Source: Pandoraea eparura (GTDB taxonomy: Bacteria > Pseudomonadota > Gammaproteobacteria > Burkholderiales > Burkholderiaceae). From it: a DNA stretch of 64,000 bases. Made by a program: the position numbers and the translations under genes. Positions 34,189 to 42,602 of the stretch are shown in pieces. The stretch spans positions 248,001 to 312,000 of the forward strand of contig NZ_CABPSH010000003.1 of the NCBI RefSeq assembly GCF_902459725.1, given 5' to 3'. The notes under the pieces are model-generated. The model searched no databases, was not told the DNA's origin, and saw nothing but the letters and a program-made list of their open reading frames with translations. Position 1 is the stretch's first letter. The number at the start of each line of letters is the position of its first letter.

Positions 34189-34503
34189 AGCCCGTGGGCG
34201 TCGAACACCTTCGTCAGGCACGACACCCCAGCATCGGGTCGACGGCATGCGTCCTGTCGGACATGAAAAGGGGCGACTCGTCGCCGCCCCGCTCGCATGC
34301 GTCAAAGCAGGCGAGAATTCTACACGAAGTGATATCCACCGGCAATCTCATGCCGCGTCAACGCCGCCCCGCCCCGCCCTTCCCGCGCCACCGGCACCGC
34401 CGCCCCCTCAATGCTAAAATTCGCCCAAATTCATGGCATGTGCCCCAAGTGCGCGCCCGCGCATCGGCCTCCGGGCACATGACCCAACCGATACCCCATT
34501 CGC
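34189..34503. other. Intergenic region right of tRNA-Leu
   Basis: No gene. The promoter of the tRNA must lie here on the minus strand. A GC-rich inverted repeat (GGGGCGAC with GTCGC and CGCCCC) sits near 34270-34290. Confidence 0.4.
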
Positions 34504-35388
34504 ATGCAACCCCACGAACCCGCCGACAATACCTCCGGCATCCCCAGCAATCCCGCCAGCCCCGCGCAGGCCAACGACTACTGCCGCCAGAAAGCCGGCC
34601 CTCCCGGCTCCGCGCTCTACTACGCACTCCTCCAGTTGCCGCCGTCCCAGCGCGACGCCGCTTACGCCGCCCACGCCTTCTGCCAGGAAATCGCCGATAT
34701 CCATGCCGCCGTGCATGACCCCGGCGTCGCCCACGCAAAGCTCGACTGGTGGCGCCAGGAACTCGCGCGTCTGTTCTCCGGCGCCCCAGCCCACCCCGTC
34801 TCCCGCGCCCTTGCCCCCGTTGTCCAAGCACGCGATCTCGCCCGCGCGACGTTCGATGCCGTCCTGCATGGCGCAGAGATGGACCTCGCCCAGATGCGCT
34901 ATCTCGACTTCGCCGGCCTCTCCCATTATTGCGATGCCGCCGGCGGTGCCCCCGCCGTGCTTGCGTCCCACGTCTACGGCTTCGACGATCCGCAAACTCC
35001 AACCGTCGCCCACGCCCTAGGCCACGCCATCACGCTCGGCCGACGCATCACCGATGCAGGTGTCGATGCGCGCGCCGGTTACGTTTATTTCCCGATCAAC
35101 GAACTGCAACAATTCGGCGTGACTGCCGCCGACCTGCAAAACGGCAAGTACTCGCCCGCGTTCGTCGATCTAATGAAGTTCCAGCACGCGCGCGCCCGTC
35201 AGGCCATTACCGAGGCGGCAGCCGCCATCCCCGCGCCGGATCGCCGCCGACAAAAGCCGCTGCTCGCCCTCGCCGCACTGCAATTGGCACTGATGGACGA
35301 AGTCGCCGCCAGCGATTACCAAGTGCTGCATCAACGCATCGATCTCACCCCGCTGCGCAAATTCTGGCGAGCCTGGCGCGCACGCTGA
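34504..35388 (+). CDS. Squalene/phytoene synthase family protein with degenerate first Asp motif
   Basis: Isoprenoid-synthase-fold protein of 294 residues, nearest to HpnC/HpnD-type squalene synthases of hopanoid pathways. Family segments: PGSALYYALLQLP, HAKLDWWRQELARLFSG, HGAEMDLAQMRYLDFAGL and DARAGYVYFP. True synthases have a first motif of the form DDxxD; here it reads IADIHAA (A64, D65, A68), so two of three acidic residues are gone. The second motif keeps its DxxxD (D184 to D188 in TDAGVDA). Loss of the first magnesium site suggests it is not an ordinary synthase; NDUFAF6-type assembly proteins show a similar loss. The start has no strong ribosome site. Confidence 0.78.
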   Translation: MQPHEPADNTSGIPSNPASPAQANDYCRQKAGPPGSALYYALLQLPPSQRDAAYAAHAFCQEIADIHAAVHDPGVAHAKLDWWRQELARLFSGAPAHPVSRALAPVVQARDLARATFDAVLHGAEMDLAQMRYLDFAGLSHYCDAAGGAPAVLASHVYGFDDPQTPTVAHALGHAITLGRRITDAGVDARAGYVYFPINELQQFGVTAADLQNGKYSPAFVDLMKFQHARARQAITEAAAAIPAPDRRRQKPLLALAALQLALMDEVAASDYQVLHQRIDLTPLRKFWRAWRAR

Positions 35389-35480
35389 CACACGCCGGCT
35401 GACATCTCGCCCCGGCTCTCGGCGTCGCCTCGCCCCACCGGCAGCGGCACATTGGCACACTGGCACTGCAGCACAGCGAT
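35389..35480. other. Intergenic
   Basis: Short region after the synthase-like gene with a small CAGCGGCACATTGGCACACTGGCACTG-type simple repetition; nothing else seen. Confidence 0.3.
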
Positions 35481-35656
35481 GGGGTGACGGGGTGACGGGG
35501 TGACGGGGTGACGGGGTGACTGAGTGACTGAGTGACTGAGTGACTGAGCGACCGAGCGACTGAGTGACTGAGTGACTGAGTGACTTAGCGACAGTGCGAC
35601 TAAGCAATAGAGCGATTAAAAAACTTAGTCACGCAGCCACACAGCCACTCAAGTCC
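35481..35656. repeat. 8-bp tandem repeat tract
   Basis: Five exact copies of GGGGTGAC (35481-35520) run in register into TGAGTGAC-type units: three exact copies, TGAGCGAC, CGAGCGAC, three more exact copies, then decaying units (TTAGCGAC, AGTGCGAC, TAAGCAAT, AGAGCGAT). A weak 8-bp period can be followed to about 35656. It lies between two convergent genes. The change from one perfect unit to another suggests slippage expansion within an older array. Confidence 0.85.
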
Positions 35657-35671
35657 GCCAGCCTCAGCGCA

Positions 35672-36907
35672 TCATGCCCGCAACACGTCCAACGGCTTGA
35701 ACACGCTGCCCAACACCGGTTGCGGATCGAGCCCCCACCAGCGCTGCAACACTGTCGCGTACACCTCGCGAAAATCAACGGCGAACGGCAGATTACCGTT
35801 GCCGTCGAGCCGGTCCAGGCGCGGCACGTCCCCGTATAGCCCGCCACGAACGCGACCACCCGCAATGAAATGCGGCGCCACCGTGCCGTGATCCGTCCCT
35901 CGGCTCTGGTTCTCGCGCGCCCGCCGGCCAAACTCCGCATACGTGACGATCATCGTCGACTCCCAGCGATTCAACTCGGTCAGCCCCGCCCGCAACGCCA
36001 TCATCCCCTGCGCCAGTTGACGCAACAGGTTCGCCTGCTGCCCCGGCTGATTCTGGTGCGTATCAAATCCATTGAGTGTCAGACGCAACACCGCAACCCC
36101 ACGCCCCGGCTGCGGCATGCCCGCCGGCGAATCGGCAGCGGCCACCACCTGCAGCGCTGTCTTCACCGCATTGCCAAACGCGCCCACTGGCATCGGCGTT
36201 TGCAATACATATTGCCCCTGGCGCGGACGCAATCCATCCGCCGCCCTCACGATGTCGTTCTCCACGCGCAACACATGCGCCAGCGCAGGATTGCCCACCT
36301 GCACCGCATTCGCCGACACAAGATTGGCCTCTCGCAGGAATTGCGCCGGATTGGTCAGCGTCACCGCGCGAGCGCCACCTCCCAACGGCCCAAGCTCGGC
36401 GCTGCCCACGATCACGCCATCGGCGTCGAACCCGGGCGGCACGGCCCGCTGCGCGAACGCCCGCGACAACCAACCGTCGCGCATGTATTCGTCCGAACGC
36501 GACGCCGTATTCCATATCTCGATCGACCGAAAGTGCGACAGGTTCGGCTGCGGGTATCCCACCCCCTGCACGATCGCCAACTCGTTCGTCTGCCACATCG
36601 GCAACAATGAATCCATCGCCGGATGCAGGCCGCTGCGCGCATCGAGTTGCACTACTTGATCCCGCGAAATGCCAATACCGGGTCGCAGGCTCGCATACAG
36701 CGGATCCGCATAAGGAATAACCGTGTTCAACCCATCATTCCCGCCCTTGAGTTCGATGAGGATCAGCAGATTGCCGTAGTCACCGCCCGCGCCGCGCCGT
36801 ATCCCGGAAAGATCACGTGCCGCCCCGAACACCGGCATCGGTGCAAGCCACGCCGCGCCAAGCCCGCCGGCGAACGTCAGAAAATCGCGTCTACGCATTT
36901 CACGCAT
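35672..36907 (-). CDS. DUF1501 (sulfatase-like) protein, Tat-exported
   Basis: A 411-residue protein of the DUF1501 family, related to alkaline-phosphatase/sulfatase folds. It starts MREMRRRDFLTFAGG, a twin-arginine signal (RRRDFL), so it is probably exported folded to the periplasm. GAGAGG lies 6 nt before the chosen ATG. Conserved parts are LILIELKGGNDGLNTVIPY, SRGTDHGTVAPHFIAGG and TYAEFGRRARENQ. It follows the DUF1800 gene on the same strand, the usual partner. The biochemical role of this pair is not established. Confidence 0.88.
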   Translation of the reverse strand: MREMRRRDFLTFAGGLGAAWLAPMPVFGAARDLSGIRRGAGGDYGNLLILIELKGGNDGLNTVIPYADPLYASLRPGIGISRDQVVQLDARSGLHPAMDSLLPMWQTNELAIVQGVGYPQPNLSHFRSIEIWNTASRSDEYMRDGWLSRAFAQRAVPPGFDADGVIVGSAELGPLGGGARAVTLTNPAQFLREANLVSANAVQVGNPALAHVLRVENDIVRAADGLRPRQGQYVLQTPMPVGAFGNAVKTALQVVAAADSPAGMPQPGRGVAVLRLTLNGFDTHQNQPGQQANLLRQLAQGMMALRAGLTELNRWESTMIVTYAEFGRRARENQSRGTDHGTVAPHFIAGGRVRGGLYGDVPRLDRLDGNGNLPFAVDFREVYATVLQRWWGLDPQPVLGSVFKPLDVLRA

Positions 36908-37062
36908 CTCACACCTCTCTCGGCCAGCCTCGCAAGCCTGCGAAGCCATCGCTCAATGTCATCTGTGCCTTGCTGCCCGCCATGACGCCATGACGCCGTG
37001 CCGCCACCGCGCCACCACGCCGCCGCGTCGTCTCGGGCTCAAGTCGTCACGCCGTCGCTTCG

Positions 37063-38688
37063 TCACTTCAACTGATACGCAGGGTCCATCAGCAACCCCT
37101 GCAAGTAGGCCTCGCTGTTCACGCCAGCGGTTTGTGGCGCCGCAGGCTTGAACGGCAGCACGGCCCGCTGCAACGCCTCGCGCGACGCCGCATCCGGAAC
37201 ATCGACCGGCCCCAGCGAGTAGGGTTGCAGCCACCGCGACAAATCGAAGCGCACGCCCACCACGGTTCTCGGCATCGAAGGCATCGATGGCTCCCCTCTC
37301 AGTGCCGTGCGCCGCACACCGGGGCGTGTCGCCAACGACACGGGCGGCGACATCATCGACACCCCGCCCGCATTCGCGTTCTCCGTCGCACGGAACATGC
37401 GCTCGACAAACTGCTTGCGTGCGAGCAACGTCGTACTGTCGATCCACGCATCGCCCCCTGGCCATCCCTTCACATTGGGCGGACGGAAAAGATCCTGCCC
37501 GAGGACTCGCATCTGCCGCGCAAGCATCGCCGGATCGTCGTAGCCGATGTCGAACTCGCGCACCGTATCGGTCACGAACTCCGCAGGCGACTTGACCAAC
37601 GTCCCTCGGGTTCGGGCGTCCCAGAAGGCGGGGGTCAGCAGCAAGGCACGCAGCGCCGCTCCGATGTCGTAACCGCTCTCGCGAAAACGCAGCGCGACAC
37701 GCTCGACCTGCGGCGGATCCGGCGTCGAGGATACAAATTCACGCCACAACTTGCCGGTGATGAACGTCGCGGTCTCCGGACGCGCCAGCAGGATGTCGAG
37801 CATCTGATCGCCATCGAAGTTGCCGGTTTGGTGCAGCACCGTCTTCGTGCCGGCATCGTGAAGTTTGGGACGCCAGACATACGTCATCGTCGCCCGATCG
37901 ATGCCCCAGCCGGTGTAGGCGCGCGCCGCCTCGCGCACATCCTGCTCGGTGTAATGTCCTTCACCCAGCGTAAACAGCTCCATGACTTCACGCGCGAAGT
38001 TCTCGTTGGGGCGCCCCTTACGGCTACCCGCGCCATCCAGATACACGAGCATGGCCGGGTCCTTCGACACGGCATGCAGCAGCGTCCCGAAGTTGCCAAG
38101 CGCGTTCTCGCGCAGCAAGACGTTCTGTCGATAAAGCATGACGGGCTCACGCACCTTGTCGTCGCTCGACACGAAGTGGTTGTGCCAGAACATCGTCATG
38201 CGCTCCGTGAGCGGTGACGGTGTCGTGGCCATCTCCTGCGCCCACCATGCCGCCAGCGACGCCGCCATACGGTTGCGCCGCTGGTTCAGCGCACGGCGTT
38301 GCTCGGCCGTCATGGACTTGACCCGTGCGCCATACAGCGGCGGATCTTCAACCCAGGCGGGGGGCGGCGTCACGGCCATGCGGCGCGCCCGCGACAACAG
38401 CAGGTCGACGGCTTGCGCACGCGTGCGTCCAACGAACGGGGCGAGTTCGCGCGCGTCCGGCGAATAACCGGTGCGTGTGAGCAAGTAGCGCGCGTCGGCT
38501 GCGGTGAGGGGGCGCGTCGCGCGATCGGCGACGGCATCGGCAGCACCCGTTGCCCCGACTGCACCGGTTGCGTGCGACGTCGTCGAACCCGCCACATGCC
38601 GCATCGGCGACGCGCGACCGACGAGCGGCGACGCCAGCCACGCGCCGGCAAGCAGGCAGAACGCCAGCCGGCGCGGCATCCACGACAT
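37063..38688 (-). CDS. DUF1800 protein, exported
   Basis: A 541-residue DUF1800 protein. A signal peptide is visible after the chosen start (MSWMPRRLAFCLLAGAWLAS). Family segments include LLTRTGYSPDARELAPFVG, MTMFWHNHFVSSDDKVREP, NENFAREVMELFTLGEGHYT and NVKGWPGGDAWIDSTTLL. The frame stays open for a further 65 codons upstream, where a segment resembling the signal region is repeated (HRLPCSMSW and RHLPSSMSW), so the start is not certain. It precedes the DUF1501 gene by about 155 bp and probably forms an operon with it. The function is unknown. Confidence 0.85.
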   Translation of the reverse strand: MSWMPRRLAFCLLAGAWLASPLVGRASPMRHVAGSTTSHATGAVGATGAADAVADRATRPLTAADARYLLTRTGYSPDARELAPFVGRTRAQAVDLLLSRARRMAVTPPPAWVEDPPLYGARVKSMTAEQRRALNQRRNRMAASLAAWWAQEMATTPSPLTERMTMFWHNHFVSSDDKVREPVMLYRQNVLLRENALGNFGTLLHAVSKDPAMLVYLDGAGSRKGRPNENFAREVMELFTLGEGHYTEQDVREAARAYTGWGIDRATMTYVWRPKLHDAGTKTVLHQTGNFDGDQMLDILLARPETATFITGKLWREFVSSTPDPPQVERVALRFRESGYDIGAALRALLLTPAFWDARTRGTLVKSPAEFVTDTVREFDIGYDDPAMLARQMRVLGQDLFRPPNVKGWPGGDAWIDSTTLLARKQFVERMFRATENANAGGVSMMSPPVSLATRPGVRRTALRGEPSMPSMPRTVVGVRFDLSRWLQPYSLGPVDVPDAASREALQRAVLPFKPAAPQTAGVNSEAYLQGLLMDPAYQLK

Positions 38689-38994
38689 TGAAGACGGCAG
38701 GTGACGCACTGCGCCGGCAAGCCGGCCGGACGTCAGCCCCCATCGTGTCCACGACATCGAACACGGCAGGCGATGCACCTCGGCGGCCATCGCCATGAAG
38801 ACCTTCGTTGCCTCAATGCCCTTTCGGCAGGCGCAAAAAAAGCCGGCGTCGACGCAGGCTGGCAAGTTTGGGGTGGGCTTCATGGGACGCTCGCGTCATC
38901 CTGACATCACTGGCGTTTTGGGGAAGCGGTTGGCGACGCTGCGGTGCCCTTTCGATCCATGAACCATCAGCCATGAGGGCACGCGCCTTTATCG

Positions 38995-39324
38995 TTAGTG
39001 AGTGTACAACTCACGCACGGCGTCCTGAATATGTTGCCGTAGCAGGCGCCGGTCTTCCGGCGACATATGACCATTGGGACGACGGCCCGGCGGCGCGGGG
39101 GGGAATTCGTCGTTGCGGCGCGCTGCACCGGAATCGTTCTGCGGCGGCTCGCGCTTCGTCGGGTTCCGCGGCGAAGGCGCAGGCCCCGCGTGGTGGAAGC
39201 GCGGGGCGCTCACCCCATGCGACTGCGCACTGAAATGCGCGACAGGACGGGCATACGTCACGCCCAGGTGTCCCCAGAGCATGATTCCCCCGAACAGTAG
39301 CGTCCACTCAGCAGCCCATCTCAT
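38995..39324 (-). CDS. Hypothetical exported or membrane-anchored protein
   Basis: About 109 residues from MRWAAEWTLLFGGIMLWGHL, which looks like a signal peptide or membrane anchor. A Pro/Arg-rich middle follows, then a conserved C-terminal helix (MSPEDRRLLRQHIQDAVREL) of a kind seen in small Burkholderiales proteins near ompR. An earlier in-frame start (39390) would add 22 residues. It is divergent from ompR. Function unknown. Confidence 0.6.
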   Translation of the reverse strand: MRWAAEWTLLFGGIMLWGHLGVTYARPVAHFSAQSHGVSAPRFHHAGPAPSPRNPTKREPPQNDSGAARRNDEFPPAPPGRRPNGHMSPEDRRLLRQHIQDAVRELYTH

Positions 39325-39493
39325 CTTGTGCGTATGTCCCTCATGCCATGCGGCAGGTTTTCGCCCCGGCAGGGGTGCAAGTGTACCCATAGCCTATGGT
39401 CAGCGCGCAAGCCGTAGGGTAAATTGTGTAACCCTTTGTAACCCGCTTTGGCGGCCCCATCCGTTCGTAACATTTCGGGCTAAGATACGTGGC

Positions 39494-40219
39494 ATGGAAA
39501 ACAAAAACTCTCCCAAAATTCTGGTTGTCGACGACGATCCGCGACTGCGCGACCTGCTTCGACGTTACCTCGGGGAACAGGGTTTCAATGTCTTCGTGGC
39601 GGAAAATGCAACGGCCATGAACAAGCTTTGGGTGCGCGAGCGTTTCGATCTGCTCGTGCTGGATCTGATGCTCCCCGGTGAAGACGGTCTGTCGATTTGT
39701 CGCCGCCTGCGTGGCGCCAACGACCGCACGCCGATCATCATGTTAACGGCCAAAGGCGAGGATGTCGACCGCATCGTCGGCCTCGAAATGGGCGCGGACG
39801 ATTACCTGCCCAAGCCTTTCAATCCGCGCGAACTCGTCGCCCGCATTCACGCCGTGCTGCGCCGTCAGGCACCGCCCGAACTCCCCGGTGCGCCCAGCGA
39901 AACGATGGAGACGTTCGAGTTTGGCGACTTCTCCCTGAACCTCGCCACACGCACGCTCACGAAGAACGGTCAGGAGATTGCGCTGACGACGGGCGAATTC
40001 TCGGTGCTCAAGGTGTTCGCGCGTCATCCGCGTCAGCCCCTTTCTCGTGAAAAGCTGATGGAGCTGGCACGCGGGCGCGAGTACGAAGTGTTCGATCGCA
40101 GCCTCGACGTGCAGATCTCGCGTCTGCGCAAGCTCATCGAACCGGATCCGGGCAGCCCGCGGTTCATCCAGACCGTCTGGGGCCTCGGCTACGTGTTCAT
40201 CCCGGACGGCGGCGCGTGA
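39494..40219 (+). CDS. ompR: Response regulator OmpR
   Basis: Two-component response regulator of 241 residues that binds promoter DNA when phosphorylated. The receiver domain is at 7-120, with acidic pocket VVDDD (11-15), phosphorylated D57 in LDLMLPGEDG and Lys in LPKPFNPREL. The winged-helix domain covers about 140-238 (LTTGEFSVLKVFARHPRQPL, YEVFDRSLDVQISRLRKLIE, TVWGLGYVFIPDG). The frame is open far upstream, but MENKNSPKILVVDDD is the family start. It is followed by envZ after 204 bp. Confidence 0.95.
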   Translation: MENKNSPKILVVDDDPRLRDLLRRYLGEQGFNVFVAENATAMNKLWVRERFDLLVLDLMLPGEDGLSICRRLRGANDRTPIIMLTAKGEDVDRIVGLEMGADDYLPKPFNPRELVARIHAVLRRQAPPELPGAPSETMETFEFGDFSLNLATRTLTKNGQEIALTTGEFSVLKVFARHPRQPLSREKLMELARGREYEVFDRSLDVQISRLRKLIEPDPGSPRFIQTVWGLGYVFIPDGGA

Positions 40220-40251
40220 TCGTCCGCCGTCTCGTCTCACGCAGCAAAACG

Positions 40252-40291
40252 ACGCCGCTCGCGACACGCTCGCCAAGCGGCGTTGTGTCGC
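40252..40291 (+). other. Competing hairpins between ompR and envZ
   Basis: ACGCCGCT (40252-40259) pairs with AGCGGCGT (40276-40283), while GCGACAC (40261-40267) pairs with GTGTCGC (40285-40291). The two stems interlock, so they form either a pseudoknot or alternatives. They may tune read-through or stability between the two genes. Confidence 0.35.
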
Positions 40292-40423
40292 GTCGTGTGC
40301 CGTGCCGCGTGCCATGTTTGGTGCCGCATCCCACGGCGCACCGCGCGTCTCGTCCGGGCACCTGCCATTCAGCACGTCGGGCCTGTCGACACGCGCCAAT
40401 CACGCTTTAGACGGAGCAACCCC

Positions 40424-41764
40424 ATGCATCCGATTCGGATGGTACGCGGGCTGTTCGGCGGTCTGTTCTGGCGTACTTTTTTCCTTATCGCACTATTGAT
40501 CGGCGTCAGCCTGGCCGCCTGGTACCAGAGCTTTCGCGTAATCGAGCGCGAGCCGCGCGCACAGCGCGTCGCACAGCAGCTCGTGTCGATCGTCAAGCTC
40601 ACGCGCACCGCTCTGCTCTACTCCGAGCCCGACCTGCGTCGCGCACTGCTGCAGGATCTCGAGAGCACCGAAGGCATTCGCGTGTACCCGCGCGAGCCCG
40701 CCGACAAGATCGAGATACAACCGGGGGGCGTGGTCCAGGATCTGATCGTGCGCGACGTGCAGCGGCGCCTGGGCACCGACACGGTCATCGCCGCCTCGGT
40801 CAACGAGATTCCCGCGATGTGGATCAGCTTCAAGATCGATGAAGACGACTATTGGGTCGCCATCGAGCAGGACCGTATCGACACGGCAACCGGCCTTCAA
40901 CTCTTCAGTTGGGGAACCTTCGCACTGGCACTCTCGCTCATCGGCGCCGCCTTTATCACCGCGCTCGTGAATCGCCCGTTCGCCCGGCTCGCCCACGCGG
41001 CCCGCGCCATCGGCGAAGGGCAACGTCCCGACCCGCTTCCCGAGCGCGGCATGGGTGAGGCCGCCGAAGCCAATCGCAGCTTCAATCAAATGGTGGATGA
41101 ACTCGATCGCCTCGAAGCCGACCGGGCGCTGATGCTGGCGGGCATCTCGCACGATCTGCGCACCCCGCTCGCCCGGCTACGGCTGGAGACGGAGATGAGT
41201 CCGTCCGACGAATCGGTCAAACGCGACATGATCAGCGACATCGAACAGATGGACGAGATCATCGGCCGCTTCCTCGACTACGCCCGTCCGGCATCGCGCA
41301 CGATGCAGTCGCTCGACCTGTCGGACATCGTCCGCGATACGGCTGCCGCCTTCGAAGGCCGCGACGACCTGAATCTCAGCATTGAACTCGCCGACGCCGC
41401 CCCGGTGCTCGCCGAGCGTACCGACCTCAAGCGTCTGCTCACGAACCTGATCGAAAACGCACGCAAGTACGGCCGCGACGCCAAAACCGATGTCGCCAAC
41501 GTCCACATCACGACACGTGTGCTCGGCGAGCGCGTAGAGCTTTGCGTGCGCGACACCGGCGCCGGCATTCCCGAGGAACAACTCGCTCTGGTATTCCGCC
41601 CCTTCTACCGAGTGGACACCGCCCGCACGAAGGCAGACGGCACCGGCCTGGGCATGGCGATCGTGCAGCGCATCGCCATGCGCTACAAGGGTCACGCCTC
41701 GGTGCGCAATGTGCGTCCGGGGCCCGGCCTTGAAATCATTGTGTCATTTCCGCTTGCTAAATAA
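40424..41764 (+). CDS. envZ: Sensor histidine kinase EnvZ
   Basis: Membrane histidine kinase of 446 residues partnering OmpR. The first membrane helix is TFFLIALLIGVSLAAWY (about 18-34), followed by a periplasmic sensor of about 120 residues, a second helix near 165-185 (TFALALSLIGAAFITALV), and HAMP. The HisKA box is AGISHDLRTPLARLRLE (His about 243). The ATP-binding domain has NLIENARKYG, DTGAGIPEEQLALVF and GTGLGMAIVQRIA. GGAG precedes the ATG. The kinase detects envelope stress or osmolarity in the family. Confidence 0.94.
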   Translation: MHPIRMVRGLFGGLFWRTFFLIALLIGVSLAAWYQSFRVIEREPRAQRVAQQLVSIVKLTRTALLYSEPDLRRALLQDLESTEGIRVYPREPADKIEIQPGGVVQDLIVRDVQRRLGTDTVIAASVNEIPAMWISFKIDEDDYWVAIEQDRIDTATGLQLFSWGTFALALSLIGAAFITALVNRPFARLAHAARAIGEGQRPDPLPERGMGEAAEANRSFNQMVDELDRLEADRALMLAGISHDLRTPLARLRLETEMSPSDESVKRDMISDIEQMDEIIGRFLDYARPASRTMQSLDLSDIVRDTAAAFEGRDDLNLSIELADAAPVLAERTDLKRLLTNLIENARKYGRDAKTDVANVHITTRVLGERVELCVRDTGAGIPEEQLALVFRPFYRVDTARTKADGTGLGMAIVQRIAMRYKGHASVRNVRPGPGLEIIVSFPLAK

Positions 41765-41832
41765 CGGAGGGCGAAATCTTGACTATGCTCAAGGCTTGCC
41801 CGTCCGGCGCCGAGCCAGTGCCTATCAACGGG

Positions 41833-41897
41833 ATTTGTTTTAACTATCCCCAACATAAAAATTAACTATTGCTACCGATTTTTTGATAGCGTATGAT
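41833..41897 (+). promoter_or_regulatory. OxyR-type operator and ahpC promoter
   Basis: Two 15-bp elements, ATTTGTTTTAACTAT and ATAAAAATTAACTAT, are separated by exactly 7 bp. This fits the OxyR pattern of ATAGnTnnnAnCTAT twice with a 7-bp spacer (5 to 6 of the 10 fixed bases differ little; both CTAT halves are perfect). Right after it come a -35 box TTGCTA (41869-41874) and a -10 box TATGAT (41892-41897) with a 17-bp spacer. An OxyR site touching the -35 box is the usual activating arrangement for ahpC. Confidence 0.7.
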
Positions 41898-41994
41898 GCA
41901 TGGGTTGACCGGAATCGTATGATCCCGGTCAGTTGCTGGTTGCGATGTCCCAGCGACATCTCGACATAAACCGCACTAATTTAGGAGTCAATCG

Positions 41995-42543
41995 ATGAAG
42001 ACTGTCGGCGACAAACTCGAAGCATTCTCGGTAGAAGCTGCCAAGCCCGGCTTCAACAACCACGAAGAAAACGGCGTCTCGGCTTTCGAAACGATCACCG
42101 AAGCCTCGTTCCCGGGCAAGTGGAAGATCATTTACTTCTACCCGAAGGACTTCACCTTCGTGTGCCCGACCGAAATCGTTGAGTTCGGCAAGCTGGCCAA
42201 CGACTTCGCAGAACGCGACGCTGTCCTGCTCGGCGGTTCGGGCGACAACGAATTCGTGAAGCTGGCATGGCGCCGCGAACACAAGGACCTGAACAAGCTG
42301 AACCACTACTCGTTCGGCGACACCACCGGCGCCCTGATCGACCAACTCGGCGTGCGCGACAAGGCCGCCGGCGTGGCCCTGCGCGCCACGTTCATCGTCG
42401 ACCCGGACAACGTCATCCAGCACGTTTCGGTGAACAACCTGAACGTCGGTCGTAACCCGGAAGAAGTGCTGCGCATTCTGGACGGTCTGCAAACGGACGA
42501 ACTCTGCCCGTGCAACCGCGCTGTTGGCGGTGCAACGCTGTAA
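41995..42543 (+). CDS. ahpC: Peroxiredoxin AhpC (alkyl hydroperoxide reductase)
   Basis: Two-cysteine peroxiredoxin of 182 residues that reduces peroxides and peroxynitrite in the cytoplasm. Peroxidatic C57 is in FTFVCPTEI; resolving cysteine(s) are in ELCPCNRAVGGATL near the C-terminus (C171, C173). A strong ribosome site (TAGGAG) precedes the ATG. An OxyR-type operator and promoter lie upstream. It is followed by an intrinsic terminator and then ahpD, the reductant partner. Confidence 0.95.
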   Translation: MKTVGDKLEAFSVEAAKPGFNNHEENGVSAFETITEASFPGKWKIIYFYPKDFTFVCPTEIVEFGKLANDFAERDAVLLGGSGDNEFVKLAWRREHKDLNKLNHYSFGDTTGALIDQLGVRDKAAGVALRATFIVDPDNVIQHVSVNNLNVGRNPEEVLRILDGLQTDELCPCNRAVGGATL

Positions 42544-42554
42544 GCGTCGCCTCG

Positions 42555-42577
42555 AAGCCCGCGCAAGCGGGCTTTTT
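42555..42577 (+). terminator. Intrinsic terminator between ahpC and ahpD
   Basis: AAGCCCGC / GCGGGCTT stem of 8 bp with a GCAA loop, then TTT. It would leave ahpC more abundant than ahpD by partial read-through. Confidence 0.75.
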
Positions 42578-42602
42578 CAGCCCAAAGCAATAGGAGAAAT
42601 TT

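Noticed and set aside
35481-35656. Possible CRISPR array
   Set aside because: Units are 8 bp and contiguous, without spacers or cas genes.
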